From positions 62,001 through 126,000 of the forward strand of contig JAJKFH010002438.1 in the NCBI GenBank assembly GCA_023333565.1: DNA of 64,000 bases, written 5' to 3'. This stretch comes from Puffinus mauretanicus (Eukaryota; Chordata; Aves; Procellariiformes; Procellariidae). Positions 34,201 through 46,037 of the stretch are shown in pieces. The translations under genes were made by a program, and so were the position numbers. The notes beneath the pieces were generated by a model. The model made no database searches and was not told where the DNA came from. It worked only from the letters and a program-made list of their open reading frames with translations. Every line of letters begins with the position of its first letter. Position 1 is the stretch's first letter.

Positions 34201-37160
34201 AAGCTATTGCCCTCCAAGGAATGTGATGTCTGCAGCTTATCCAAACATAATTCAGGAGGCTTTGGGGCATGAAGTGTGGTTTCACTTTGAAAAGGACCCA
34301 TTATTAACAGTGTCATGGGTTTCTGGGATTACTGTGTCTCAGAGGTTTATTGTATGTTCATTTGCTCTGTTTACTAGCAAAATGTTTCTCCTCCAGATTC
34401 TCATCTTCCAGGGCTGTAAATGCAGCTTAGGATCTGAAAGTCAAGATGAGCTCTTCCAGGCTCATCCATCAAGAGTAATAAAGTGTCTCCTGGAGGTTAC
34501 ACATGGGTAAGCAAGAGCACAGTCTGATGGCAGTGGGATTACACTGTGTGTCCTACAATTAGAAATTAATGATCAATTCCTTCATATGATGCAGAAGGTA
34601 GAAAAGGCTCCAATTCTTGAGTTCTGCTAGTACACCGGGGCTGATGGTAGTAAAAACTGCCTGCTCTTTCCCAGCCAGAAAACATAACTCTTAACACACA
34701 AAAAGCGCCCAGGCTTACACAGGCAAGAAGATGCCTGTTCTATATGCCCACCATTTTCAGAGTAGGGGTAGGTTTTACTCATACCTCTTTCTTTGAAGAG
34801 GTGAAAGCAGTAATCTGGCCTGAGGGTCAGAAATATGAACACCCTGTTACTGCAGAGTATATTAAAACATGAAAAATGGTTTCATACAATTGGCTAATAA
34901 ATGTAGAAACCAGAAATTAGGTTTGTTCTGTTTCCAGACAATAGCCTCATTCAAATGTGAGTCTGTAGAGCAGCATTCAGAAGCATCACCCTGTGCCTGG
35001 GAGCCAGGTAAAATTGTGTTTTAGTCCAGTTGTTCCAAACGTATCTTTATTATTCTTTCAGTGAGAAAAGTAAAAGCAATAGGTCTCTTTACAAATGATT
35101 CCTAGAGTCAGCAGTCCTTGCATTTACAAATCATAAATGACCAAGCCCAGTTCAGCAGAAACTGTCACGTAGCTACCAGCTTCTAGTTCAGTGTTACTTA
35201 ATTATTGCCAGCATCATTGCTTCATTTTTTTTTAAGCTTATTTCTGGCTATTCATATATGACAAGGAAAACCAATGTCATAAACTAACCACATATTGTGT
35301 TCCCCGTCACTGGCACTTGGCACGTAAGAGGCAGCAGTAAATTCTTAATTAGTCAGAGCTATAGACAGATCTTTTTATCTCCTGTACCGAACTGTCATCA
35401 GTCTCTCCAAAGCATGGAGGCAAAGACTTTTAATGTTCTTGGTGATTGGCGGTGACTGACCTGCAATCTTCGAAAAGGCTTCGATCTTTACAGGACAGGC
35501 CACCTCCACCAAGCTGACCACACAAAACCTGTGCTCAGGTTTGCACCCTGGCACAACCATAATCCTTCCAGTTCTTCTGACCTGCCAGTGTAATCTGTAT
35601 TAACTGACACGTCACGCAGAGTTGTAGGAATTCGTTTGCGTGGTTGAATCAGCCGTGATGGGAAGTTGAAACCTGACAAAACCTCAAGCAGGAAACAGGG
35701 TGGAAACGATGGGCTTCCTACCGAGGAGAGCAAATTAGATAAGACAATGATCCAGTGATCCTTTCTGGGCTTGCAGGCCAGGAGTTGCCTTTATTTTCCT
35801 TAAATAAACATGCAAGCGGGGTTTTGCTCATTCAGGTACTTGGATAATGTTTTTTTTTTTTCTTTTTTTGCACAGGGACCATCATCCAAGGCTAACAAGG
35901 ACAGGTTATTTGTGCAGAAATGGAAATATTTGTCCTTCATAGTTCATTTCTCATTTGACGTTCTTTATTCCTGATTGTTCTGCTTTAAAAGATAGAAGCA
36001 TCCAGCCATGGAGAAGCAATAATACCCAGCAACAGAGGAAGCTGATGACACAGCACAAATGTTGTACTCCGCGCTCGGTGCCTGGCACTCAGCAACGCCA
36101 CGGGAGCTGAATCCAAAGGGCTTTTTCGCACAAGCCCGTTTAGCAGATTCTTCAGAATAACAAACACGTTTAAACGAGGATCAGCCCACAAGCAGGGGTA
36201 AGCAATTAAAAAAAAACCCAAACAAACAAAAAAAAAAAATACCCACTTGCTCCCATTGGGATTTTGCAAATATTGAAACTGGGTCATGAATTTTGGCTAC
36301 GTGATCTTGAAAGGAGGCATTGAGCCTCCAGATATTATCCTCAGTCATCTTCTGGGAACAAGATCACTCAGATCAGGAGTTCCCATGCTGCCTACGGCCT
36401 CCTGTCTTATCTGAAAAGGCCTCCTGTAATAAAAAGGTCAATGTCCTGACCAGGTAGATAAATAACAGGCAAGATATGTCCCCTCCCAGGGATACTGCAG
36501 CATAAAGGATTTCTTTATGCAAGTTATAAAGGCTATAGTTTCTATAATGTTGTTTCCCGTTATCTTATTGCTGATCTTTTTCCCTACCACCTGTTGCTGT
36601 TCTGGAACTAGAAAGCACATGCTGAAGGAGAAATAATCCCAAGTAAGGATTCTTAGGCAATTTAGGCAAACTTGGATTTTTTCCCCCCATCTCTTCTTTT
36701 CAATATGGAAATAAAGCTTCTAAAAAGTCTTTTCCAGCCAGAAAACAGAACGTCAGAAGGGATTTTCAAACTCCCCTCACCACGGCATTTTGCAGAACTG
36801 CTGCCCAGAGTGAAAATGTGAATTCAGATGTGATTTTTGGATTTGGATTTGGTCACTTTTGACCAGAATGTAACCTTTGATGTCTTCTTGATGGTATATC
36901 TTGGATGACATTGACTTGAGCTAAGAGAGAGCAATCAAGCAAATACAGTGAGCCAATAGAGCCTGAATCTACCCTTCTTTTTCATCCATGATATCCCAGT
37001 CACAAGCAGCATAAAATTTATTATAACTTGCAATTCTGAAGTTGATTTTTACAGTGATTTTGAGTTTTTCTTGTTTAAGTTTGTAACGTTTAGAGTATTT
37101 TGCTCTTTCAAGTGCTTTTCCGCCTATGATCTCTCAGTAACTTATAGTGATTAATGGAAG
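31237..37160. other. Intergenic DNA, no gene seen
   Basis: No exon is supported. A CA/CG-rich imperfect dinucleotide stretch lies at about 32100-32150. The frames at 33002-33301 and 33089-33517 overlap on opposite strands and have no recognisable domain. A TTAGGTGTTTAAGGAGGC phrase near 33586 may be an old repeat remnant. Confidence 0.55.
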
Positions 37161-37186
37161 CTCCATCATACTCTCGTATGATGGAG
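37161..37186. repeat. Perfect 11-bp hairpin with TCTC loop
   Basis: CTCCATCATAC (37161-37171), TCTC, then GTATGATGGAG (37176-37186). The stem is perfect and the loop is 4 nt. No promoter or RNA-gene context is seen around it. Confidence 0.95.
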
Positions 37187-38100
37187 GAGACACAGGATTA
37201 CAGCAGTTTCTTCTTCAAGAAATGAAAATTGCACTCTTTAAGCCACCAGAATAAAGAAACTGCTGATGAACAGTGACTTTAATGGCTACTGGGGATCTCT
37301 CACTCCACTACTAAAATTCAGCCACTTGTAGGATGAGACTGCAACTGCCAGCCAGCCATCTGCAGCCACGGTGAAAAGCAGTTCAGAGACGGCTGCTTCA
37401 GGGTCGCAGTGCAACAGAAATGGTAGCAAAATGCTGTTGACATTCAACAAAAGAAATTTCCCTAGCCTAAAAATTATTTTAATGTGAAATTAAAAAAAAA
37501 TTAAAATAAATTTTAAAAGGACTGAGTTAGGAACAGTTCAAAGAAAAATGTTTTCACCAAGCTGAAATTAAGTATTTAAGGAGGCTATTTATTGGGAAAT
37601 GTTGCCATTTGGTATTAGATTTGATCCATTTCAGAAAATACTTTTGGACTTGCAGTGTTTTCAGTGCAGTGGAAATGCTGCTTATGCCAGTAACAGCACA
37701 GAGATGAGCCCTAAGACTCGCAGATGGATAGGAAGAGATATCCCATGTCCCAAAGCACCTGGAGTCCAAAGGGATGAGTCAGGCAAAGAGTGGAAAGAGA
37801 TGGCGAAGACCAGGCTGGCCCGATTTTTCCCAAAGGTTGCAGGAGGCCAGCGGCTAACCCAGGCCTCCCAATTCCCACTCTGGTGTCTCTGTTGTTGAAT
37901 CCCACCACCTTCTCGTGGTATTTCCATGCTTTCACTTGTGAAGGACTCTCAGCAGGTTGAGCTGCACTACCTTGCATGGCCAGACGTGAAGACAGGGCTA
38001 TAATTCTTGAAGTTTCAGTCTTTTTTATGATTATAATTGGCTCAGGCTTAGAATGAAAACAAATAAGCAAATGATTCTTAATATGTTTGGCATTCCTTAC

Positions 38101-38283
38101 CTCATCCAAAAGGTAGCTCAGGTGAGTTTCCTGGCAAATACAACCTGTTTTCTTCAAAGACATAAAAGTCATTATGCAAATCTTGAAGCCGGAGGACTCG
38201 TTTCTCCCTCAGCCTCACAGATACAGCCAGCTCCACCGAGTGCATGGCTCTGTGGGCTGCCCTGATATCATGCTGTTCATGCC
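38101..38283 (-). other. Orphan exon-like open frame, 183 nt
   Basis: On the minus strand a good acceptor (GCTTTGTTTTTTTCAG) precedes 38283 and a good donor (GAG then GTAAGG) follows 38101. Between them one frame is open for 59 codons (HEQHDIRAAHRAMHSVELAV, VRLREKRVLRLQDLHNDFYV, ending NSPELPFG), with TGA as the last codon before the donor. The other two frames are closed. I recognise no family. It could be an exon of an unannotated gene, a pseudogene exon, or chance. Confidence 0.3.
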
Positions 38284-40547
38284 CTGAAAAAAACAAAGCC
38301 CCGTGGCCATGGCTAATGTGGCACAGATTAAAGACATCCTTTGCTAGGCAGCTTTTAGCCAGTGTGGCAGAGCTCATGCTGCCTGAAAACAGTTGTACAA
38401 AAACACCTTTAGTGACCCAGGTAATACCCAACCACCCTGTGGACTCATTGCCCAGGGAAAAGACCTTTTATCTGTGAAAAGTGTGCATGGCAGGACCAAT
38501 TTTAAATATGCTAAGATCCCTCTTCACATAACTGAACATCACAGCGTGAGCCCTTCAGCCAGGATTTCTAGGATCTCTGAAGGTCCTACTCTGGGCCCAC
38601 GAGGAGGCAATTCTTACCCCCCGCCAACCACAACCCTTGGAGAAACAGCACATCATTCTCAACTGATAAAAACATCTTCTCCCGCCCTTCCTTGTAAGTA
38701 GATATGCAAAAAATACCTGCTCTGCACAATCAACAAGCAATAGTTGGTTGCCGGGACACGTCCTCCTCTGTGCATACGAGACCATGAGCTGCTCGTGGTG
38801 GCTGCGGGGTGCCCAGCGTGGCCCCCACCCCTGTGAAGGTCTCCTCTGTGCTGTCCAGGCTCTCTGCCACATCACCCGGCGATGAAGCTGTCAGCTGTCG
38901 AGTGCATGTGCGGGAGACGCGCTAGAAGGCATCGATTTTTGTCTTCTGATGAAGCCTTACGTACAAAATCTCCTGCAAAAGGGAAGTAGTCAGAGGTAAA
39001 AGAGACTCCTCAACACGAGGCAAAAACAACATTCCCATCTCCCTCTTCAGCTGCACCCAAGCGGGTGTGCAGCCATGTTGGGGCACCCCCACGGGGGTGC
39101 AATGGCCATGGTGAGGGAGACAGTTGCCTTCTCCCTGAGGCACGGGGCTGGTGGGCTCCCTGCGAGCCCATGGCGGGGTGTTCACACCTGACAAAAATGC
39201 AAGTGACTGTTAAAAGAGCTTGGCCATGACTTCCCACTGTTGTGAAATGCCCGTGTCCTCTGTCCTGGAGGCGAGGTAGGCTGAGCTCCCAGGGCAGGGA
39301 GACTGGGAGGGGAGGGAAGAGGGGTGCTTAGTTAAAGTTTAGTTATGGTTTTAGATGTCTAAGGCTTTTATATTGAATTGGCATTCAGGTGCAAAGATTG
39401 GCCCTTTGGAGTCTCAGAGGAGAGGCCATCCCTGCTGACGGAGGCCAAGAGGTGTTGGTTTCTCCTTGTAGCTGTATCAGTCAAAATGAAGAGGCGGGAT
39501 GAACAGCTGGGGTGGGCTTCACCTCTACGTGCACCTGTGGTGAAAACAAACCGGCATCTCCCTGCCCCTGGCCCAGCCAGCCTCCCCGTGCCTGTGAGGA
39601 CCCAGGGTGGCCTTGGGTACTCCCGCCCATCCTCAACCATAGAGGATATCAGGATGGGGCATGACTAGTTAGTAAAGACATTAAATGTGGTTTTCTGGTG
39701 AGAGCAGAGTCAGGATTTGGCAATGCAGGGCCAACCAGGGCCAGTGAAATGTCTCAGGAGAACAGCGGGAGAGATGGTGGGGACTGAAATAACAGATGTG
39801 TCGACTAGAAAGCTGGTGGGTAGGAACTGCTGGAGAAGGTGATCTGAAGAACGGACAACAAACCAGTCAACCAAAAGAACTGCTGGGTGAAATAAAGGTA
39901 GGAGCAATTAGGCAGCGGGGGCAGCAGGGAAGCTGGTATGAGACAGTAGCTGGCAGGTAGGGCGGGTGGCCGTGGTCCCACCGGGCAGAGGGAGGCAACT
40001 CCAGAGCACCAGTCTGTCATTCCTCCTGGTATTTATTTCCCTCCCCTTCCCCTTTGATCAAATAATTGCCTTTTCATCCAGAATCCCCTTTTGCCTTTGC
40101 CACTGGCAGCCTCATCATTTATTATCTAATCCCTCCCTCCCTCAAGTCATCCTTCCCATCACTAGTCACTCACAGCCTCCCCAGTTCATCCTGCATCCAA
40201 ACAGTCGTGTGTCCCATTCCCACCCAAAGCCAACCCACGTGCTTCTGTGTTTTTTCCCACCGTGCTACTCGATGGTGCTGAGGCCAGTCCAGAGCACCAC
40301 TCCTCACACCACTAACGAGCTGTCGATGTAAACGTGCCGCTGAATAAGGGACACGTTCCTGCAGCTCCCATGCATTCAGGGAGGCTCAGGCTCTGGGAAA
40401 AAGCAACTCCCTGTGAAGATACATTATTTTAGCTGAATGTGCATTTATTCGGAGTAACCACACCGTTTCCATTGGGCGCAGAAAGAGCGAGAGCCAAAGC
40501 ACAGAGGGAAGACCTGATTTTCTGTTCCTGCCAAGGGAAGAAACAGA
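38284..40547. other. Intergenic DNA, no gene seen
   Basis: Mixed GC content, with a C/T-rich strand-asymmetric stretch at about 40015-40260. Several overlapping short frames on both strands (38555-39668) have no recognisable domains. Confidence 0.55.
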
Positions 40548-41622
40548 ATCATAGAATCATAGAATCATTAAGGTTGGAAAAGACCTCTGAGATCATCGAG
40601 TCCAACCGTCAACCCAACACCACCATGCCCACTACACCATGTCCCTAAGCGCCACATCTACACATCTTTTAAATACCTCCAGGGATGGTGACTCAACCAC
40701 TTCCCTGGGCAGCCTGTTCCAAGGCCTGACCACTCTTTCAGTAAAGAAATTTCTCTAATGTCCAATCTAAACCTCCTTGGCTTAACTTGAGGCCATTTCC
40801 TCTCGTCCTATCGCTGTTGCGGGAAGAGACCAGTCCCACCTCCTTTACAACCTCCTTTCAGGTAGTTGTAGGCTAGCGATAGTCTCCCCTCAGCCTCCTC
40901 TTCTCCAGGTTAAACAACCCCAGTTCCCTCAGCCGCTCCTCATAAGACTTGTGCTCCAGGCCTTCACCAGCTTCGTTGCCCTTCTCTGGACACGCTCCAG
41001 CACCTCAATGTCCTTCTTGTAGTGAGGGGCCCAAAACTGAACACAGTATTCGAGGTGCGGCCTCACCAGTGCCGAGTACAGGGCCACGATCACCTCCCTG
41101 CTCCTGCTGGCCACACTATTTCTGATACAGGCCAGGATGCCGTTGGCCTTCTTGGCCACCTGGGCACACTGCCGGCTCATGTTCAGCCGACTGTCGACCA
41201 GCACCCCCAGGTCCTTTTCCTCTGGGCAGCTTTCCAGCCACTCTTCCCCAAGCCTGTAGCGTTGCCTGGGGTTGTTGTGGCCCAAGTGCAGGACCCGGCT
41301 CTTGGCCTTGTTGAACCCATACTGTTGGCCTCAGCCCATTGATCCAGCCTGTCAGGTCCCTCTGCAGAGCCTTCCTGCCTCCAGCAGATCAACACTCCCG
41401 CCCAACTTGGGTCATCTGCAAACTTACTGAGGGAGCACTCGATCCCCTCGTCCAGATCATTGATAAAGATATTGAACAGGACCAGCCCCAGTACCAAGCC
41501 CTGGGGAACACCGCTCGTGACCGGCTGCCAACTGGATTTAACTCCGTTGACCACAACTCTCTGGGCTCGGCCGTCCAGCCAGTTTTTTACCCAGCGAAGA
41601 GTGTACCTGTCTAGGCCGTGAG
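40548..41622 (-). mobile_element. CR1 LINE, 5'-truncated, with reverse transcriptase C-terminal remnant
   Basis: The left end carries three copies of the tail octamer (AGAATCAT on the plus strand), then GGTTGGAAAAGACCTCTGAG, the diagnostic avian CR1 3' end. Minus-strand frames encode the end of ORF2: [44 protein letters not shown], then in another frame [20 protein letters not shown] and [11 protein letters not shown]. The break between frames just after FADD shows at least one frameshift, so the copy is dead. It is the best preserved CR1 in the window. Sequence identity drops at about 41622. Confidence 0.92.
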
Positions 41623-43973
41623 CAGAAGAAAAAGCTAAAGGCAGCTCTTGCCCACGTAGCCCGGGACAAGCCTGCAGTGGTCTCCAGAAGGTTGCCTGGG
41701 GCTCCTCGAGCACCACCAACCCGAGCCAGCCTGGTGCAAGCGATGTGTGCATGGGACCTGCATGGCCTTCGCAGCTCATCTTGGGTCAGAGGGGAGGTGT
41801 GTACAGCACAAGAGCTTCATTATCCCCAGCCACTACAACAGCAAACGGAGAACAGCTAGCGGGGGGGGGGGAAAAAAAAAAAAAAGTGACCTGTGACATT
41901 TGGGATAGCGTGTTTCCTGACAGATGAAAAATGTCACCACCAACTCTCTGTACATCCGTGACAGATGAGCTGGCAACTGCTCTAGGTCACAGCCAACCTT
42001 TGCTGAACTCACGCTGGCCCCACAGAAATGACCCCCCCGGCCCTAAATCCCTGCCCGCACACCCTCCCACCTTTCCCACCACAAGCCCATGAGCTTGGGG
42101 GGGGATAGTTTGCTCCTTGAAAGTAGCAGCAACAAGTAAAACAACCTGTTTGCAGTTTTGCAGTTTTGTGTAGAATCCAGTAAATAGCTTGGAATCAGAA
42201 AAGAAAAAAAAAAAAGAAGCAAAAGAGCCTCCCTCAAAGCTCACAAGGGTTTGATGTTTCCTTTTCTCAGATTTCCTAATTCTCTGCTGTCATACGAAAT
42301 TTTAAGACTCCAAATAGAAGCAATACCATCAGGATATAAAAAAGCTTCTGTGTGATCTCAAACTATTTTTGAGCAGGGACTGAACTGGTCTAGTTAGGAA
42401 AGCTTGTTTGTTCTTGCTTAGGACAGACCTAGAAAGAACGTCATTTAGAATTATTGTTTGGTTTGGCCCCATTACTGAAAACTGAGAATCTTTTTCAGTG
42501 TGATTCACAACCGTTTTATAAGTTTTTTGGATAATGAAAACGAAAAGATATGCAAAACTTTTCCTTCTGCCACAGCTGGTTCATCAGGAGAGTAACCAAG
42601 GCAAAAGCAGCACAGGGAAAGGAGACTTGAAACGCACTGAATTTTTAAAAAGTTGCCAAAATATTTGTTGGGTTTTTTTTAACGAAAGATGTCATGGCTG
42701 CTTTTCCAAAATGTGTTCTTGAAAATGCTCTAAAACCAGGTTTTCAATCACTAGAAACTACTTCTTTTTTCCAAGTATTGTTTTCAAAATTCAAAAAGAT
42801 GGAGGAGGAAACCACCTGGTTCAACCATTTCAAGAGGAATATGATTTTTGCCACAAAACTCCATGTTCGGGACATTTAGCTTCTAGCTCTGCGAGCCACA
42901 GGACGCTGCCTGGGACAAGTCGTTCCCATTTCTCAGCCACACAAAGCTGCAGCTCCATGAGCCCCTTTTGGTGCTTTGCTCTGCCAGTAACAGCGCCCGG
43001 AGAAGGAGAGAGGGAAAAAACCAATATTGGACAGCAATTTGGATAACTGATATTGGACAGGCCCAGCACGGAGAAGGAGCTGGGATGTCACCGGGAGCTG
43101 GGAGGATGGAGCTGGCTATGCCACAGCACTGCCACAGCCAACGTCAGTTAATCCCACATCTTCAGGCAACGGGCCGGTTACTATCGTTCTCCCCCAAACT
43201 CCAAGAATTGTCCTTTCCTCCCTATTTTTTTCCTCTTTAAGGAAGCTTGAAAATGGAGAAAGATGTTCTTTGGTGCCTTTTTGTGCTCCACGCAGAAGGT
43301 GGTGCTGGTGGAGGAGAGGGCATGAGCATAGTATTTCAGCTGATGGTTTTCATTGGGTAAGGAATATTTTTCATTCTCAACACCTGAAACACGCAATTTT
43401 TTTAAACAGAAGGGTTAAAAAACCTCAGCCTTCCTCCCTTGCCTCAGTGCAATTTTGCTGGAGCTGAACATAGAAAGTCCAGTGAATGTATTGAAAATTT
43501 TCTATGTGACTTTTTGGTTTTTAACTGGGAGGGGGGGGCTGTTGAAAGGGAAGTTTAAAAAATAGACTTACCACCTGTCTTTTCAGCTTGTGGGTGTCAA
43601 GCTTACAAAAATATTAACAGCAATGTCACAATCGTAGCCAAATTTAGAGCAAACATCGTTTTTCATATGAACTAACCACATTATTATGCAACTTTTAAAA
43701 ATGACAGATGATAGCTATTGAAAGTAAATTATAATGAGAGTTCAGATGGAAGTGTTAGGAAAATGCATAGGCAAGCATACAACTTAAGTCTGCAAACTGT
43801 ATGTGTTGAATAGCAACTATAAACTATATATTTTAAGTGAAATGAGGGTGGAATGTTCCCTAGAAGAGCTAAGCTCTGTGAGTTCAATTAGCCATTCACA
43901 TGCTGAGTTCCTAAATAGATGTCAAATTTCATATGTATGTGTATGCACATATTATAGATAATTATAAAAAATT
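41623..43973. other. Intergenic DNA, no gene seen
   Basis: Contains a G11A14 run (41861-41885) and AT-rich non-repetitive sequence. Open frames at 42534-43467 are short and lack domains. Confidence 0.55.
41861..41885. repeat. G11 followed by A14
   Basis: Two abutting homopolymers, directly visible. Confidence 0.95.
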
Positions 43974-44007
43974 AACATTTAATTTCATTAAACATTTAAT
44001 TTCATTA
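43974..44007. repeat. 17-bp perfect tandem duplication
   Basis: AACATTTAATTTCATTA at 43974-43990 is repeated exactly at 43991-44007, within an AT-rich stretch followed by imperfect TG/CA dinucleotide repeats (about 44036-44130). Confidence 0.95.
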
Positions 44008-44492
44008 GATGATATAAAATAATATAAATATATCAGTGTGTGTATATAAATATATGCATACACACGTATCTGTGGATTTTTTTTTCATATATATGCGTGT
44101 GAACATGCACACACATACACACATATCCACCTATGTTGGTGTAGGCCTGCATTTCGTGCACAAATGACTGATCATATTTTGACATAATGGATTTGTAAAA
44201 TAGAGTGGCAAAGACCTAAAAAAATGAACCCTGCTGCAAGGACAAATTAGCATATTGTGAGATCCCTGCAGAGGAAATCAAGTATCTCTACATTTCAGCC
44301 TACAATGTCCTGCAACAAAGAGATCGCTCCAGTTGCCTGCAGCCATATTTTTAAAGATGAGAAACTAATTAGCAACATTATCAGCATATCTTTATCAAAA
44401 ATTCTTTTATCTTTCCCAGGTTGAATAATGCTGCGCACAGGGAAAACGTTGACTTTAACAACATAATGAGAGGGCATCAGTGGGTTCTTAGT

Positions 44493-44547
44493 ATAATAAT
44501 AACAATAAAAATAATAATAATAATAATACTAACAACAACAATAATAG
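44493..44547. repeat. (AAT)n microsatellite
   Basis: ATAATAATAACAATAAAAAT-type units run on, ending with AACAACAACAATAATAG. Confidence 0.9.
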
Positions 44548-45042
44548 ATAGGCTTTTTCCATAGTGGGTGGTGACAGATCTCAGGTACCTGATATCAGTC
44601 CCTCTTCCTTTGGCCAGAAATAGAAAGATCTCAATGTAACCTCATCCCAGTTTACTGAGAGTATGAGGTGCCTACCTCGGGGTGGGGTATAGAGGGATGT
44701 GAGGACAGAGAGGACCAGCCTTGGTGGAGTCAAGAGAAGAGGTGAGAAGAGGTCTCTGGAGTGAACTACCCTCAGGGTTGCACACTGGGGAGAACAAGCT
44801 GGTTGAAAGCTGGGGAATGAACCTACACCCATGCACACAGTACAGATGGCCCAGGGGCAACCAGAAAATCAAACCTTTGGTGTAGATGCACCTTCAAGGT
44901 GGGAAAAAGAAAAAGTGGCTTCTCCTCACTTTTCACTGTGATGAAGATGGAGGTGACTCCATGGTCTGCCCATCAACAGCCCTCACTCTCAGCAAGGGTC
45001 ATCAGAGACCTCTAAAGTCCAGGGAGAGCAAGAGTTGCTTTA

Positions 45043-45275
45043 TCATAGAATGATAGAATCATTTAGGTTGGAAAAGACCTTTAAGATCATCGAGTCCAAC
45101 CATTGACCTAACATTGCCAAGTCCACCACTAAACCATGTCCCTAAGCACCACATCTACACGTCTTTTAAATACCTCCAGGGATGGTGACTCAACCACTTC
45201 CCTGGGCAGCCTGTTCCAATACTTGACAACCCTTTCAGTGAAGAAATTTTTCCTAACATCCAATCTAAACCTCCT
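45043..45275 (-). mobile_element. CR1 LINE 3' end fragment
   Basis: The tail octamer (CATAGAATGATAGAATCATT) and GGTTGGAAAAGACCTTTAAG begin at the left. CCATGTCCCTAAGCACCACA and CAATCTAAACCTCCT follow. It closely parallels the 3' end of the copy at 40548, and so is the same or a closely related subfamily. It is 5'-truncated to about 230 bp. Confidence 0.92.
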
Positions 45276-45311
45276 AAATTTTTGTCTAACTATATTTTAG
45301 ACAAAATTTTT
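45276..45311. repeat. AT-rich inverted repeat at the CR1 5' junction
   Basis: TTTTGTCTAA (45280-45289) and TTAGACAAAA (45297-45306) are exact reverse complements with a 7-nt spacer. Adjacent A/T bases extend the possible pairing. Confidence 0.85.
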
Positions 45312-45509
45312 ACAGCCAACCAGAGATTTTGAAAAGACACATCAATAATCAGGCCAGAGAAGTGCAGGCAGTGTTAACACACTCAGAAAAGCAGCTGGCT
45401 TTATGTGGCTTGTGTTTGCTGCTCAGTGTTGTCAACTGCCATGATTTTACCAAGAAACTCATAGTAAGTGGTGCTTTTCCTAATACCCGGCTTTCCTGGA
45501 GTTGCATGC

Positions 45510-45514
45510 ATGTA
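45510..45514. repeat. Target-site duplication ATGTA, left copy
   Basis: Matches ATGTA at 46033-46037 on the other side of the solo LTR. The 5-bp length fits an ERVL-type or ERV1-type integrase better than the 6 bp typical of many class II elements. Confidence 0.85.
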
Positions 45515-46032
45515 TGTCGTGGTTTAACCTGGCAGGCAGCCAAATACCACGCAGCCACTTGCTCACTCCCCCCACCCCCAGCGGGACGGGGAGAGAATCG
45601 GAAGGGTAAGAGTGAGAAAAACTCGTGGGTTGAGATAAAGACAGTTTAATAGAACAGAAAAGGGAAAATAATAATGATAAATAATGATAGAATATACAAA
45701 ATGAGTGATGCACAATGCAATTGCTCACCAACCGCACTGACCGATAACCAAGTAGCGATCGGCACTTCCTGGATCACGCCTACCATTCATATACTGAGCA
45801 TGACGTCACATGGTATGGAATACCCCATTGGCCAGCTGGGCTGGCTGTCCTGATTATGTTCCCTTCCATCTTGTGCACCCAGCTCAGTCAGTAGGCATGG
45901 GAGCTGTCCTTGATTAGGAGGGCACTTAGCAACAACTGAAAACATCAGTGTGTTATCAACATTCTCCTCATACTAAATCCAAAACACAGCACTAGGAAGA
46001 AATTTAACCCTATCCCAGCCGAAACCAGGACA
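45515..46032 (-). mobile_element. Solo LTR of an avian endogenous retrovirus, minus orientation (518 bp)
   Basis: On the minus strand it starts TGTCCTGGTTTCGGCTGG and ends GGTTAAACCACGACA, so it has canonical TG...CA ends, and it is flanked by a perfect 5-bp duplication ATGTA. In minus-strand order it contains CCAAT, a CRE (TGACGTCA), a TATA-like TATATGAA and a poly(A) signal ATTAAA (plus-strand TTTAAT at 45645-45650). No gag, pol or env sequence flanks it, so it is the product of LTR-LTR recombination. The family is a common neoavian ERV type; I cannot name the exact subfamily. Confidence 0.9.
45786..45831 (-). promoter_or_regulatory. LTR promoter core: CCAAT, CRE, TATA-like
   Basis: Minus-strand CCAAT (45827-45831), TGACGTCA (45801-45808) and TATATGAA (45786-45793) are in order and well spaced. 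The TATA box is weaker than in the LTR at 58.3 kb. Activity is not known. Confidence 0.6.
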
Positions 46033-46037
46033 ATGTA
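46033..46037. repeat. Target-site duplication ATGTA, right copy
   Basis: Exact partner of 45510-45514. Confidence 0.85.

Noticed and set aside
44036..44130. Possible structured RNA in the TG/CA and TA repeats
   Set aside because: Imperfect dinucleotide repeats explain the apparent symmetry.
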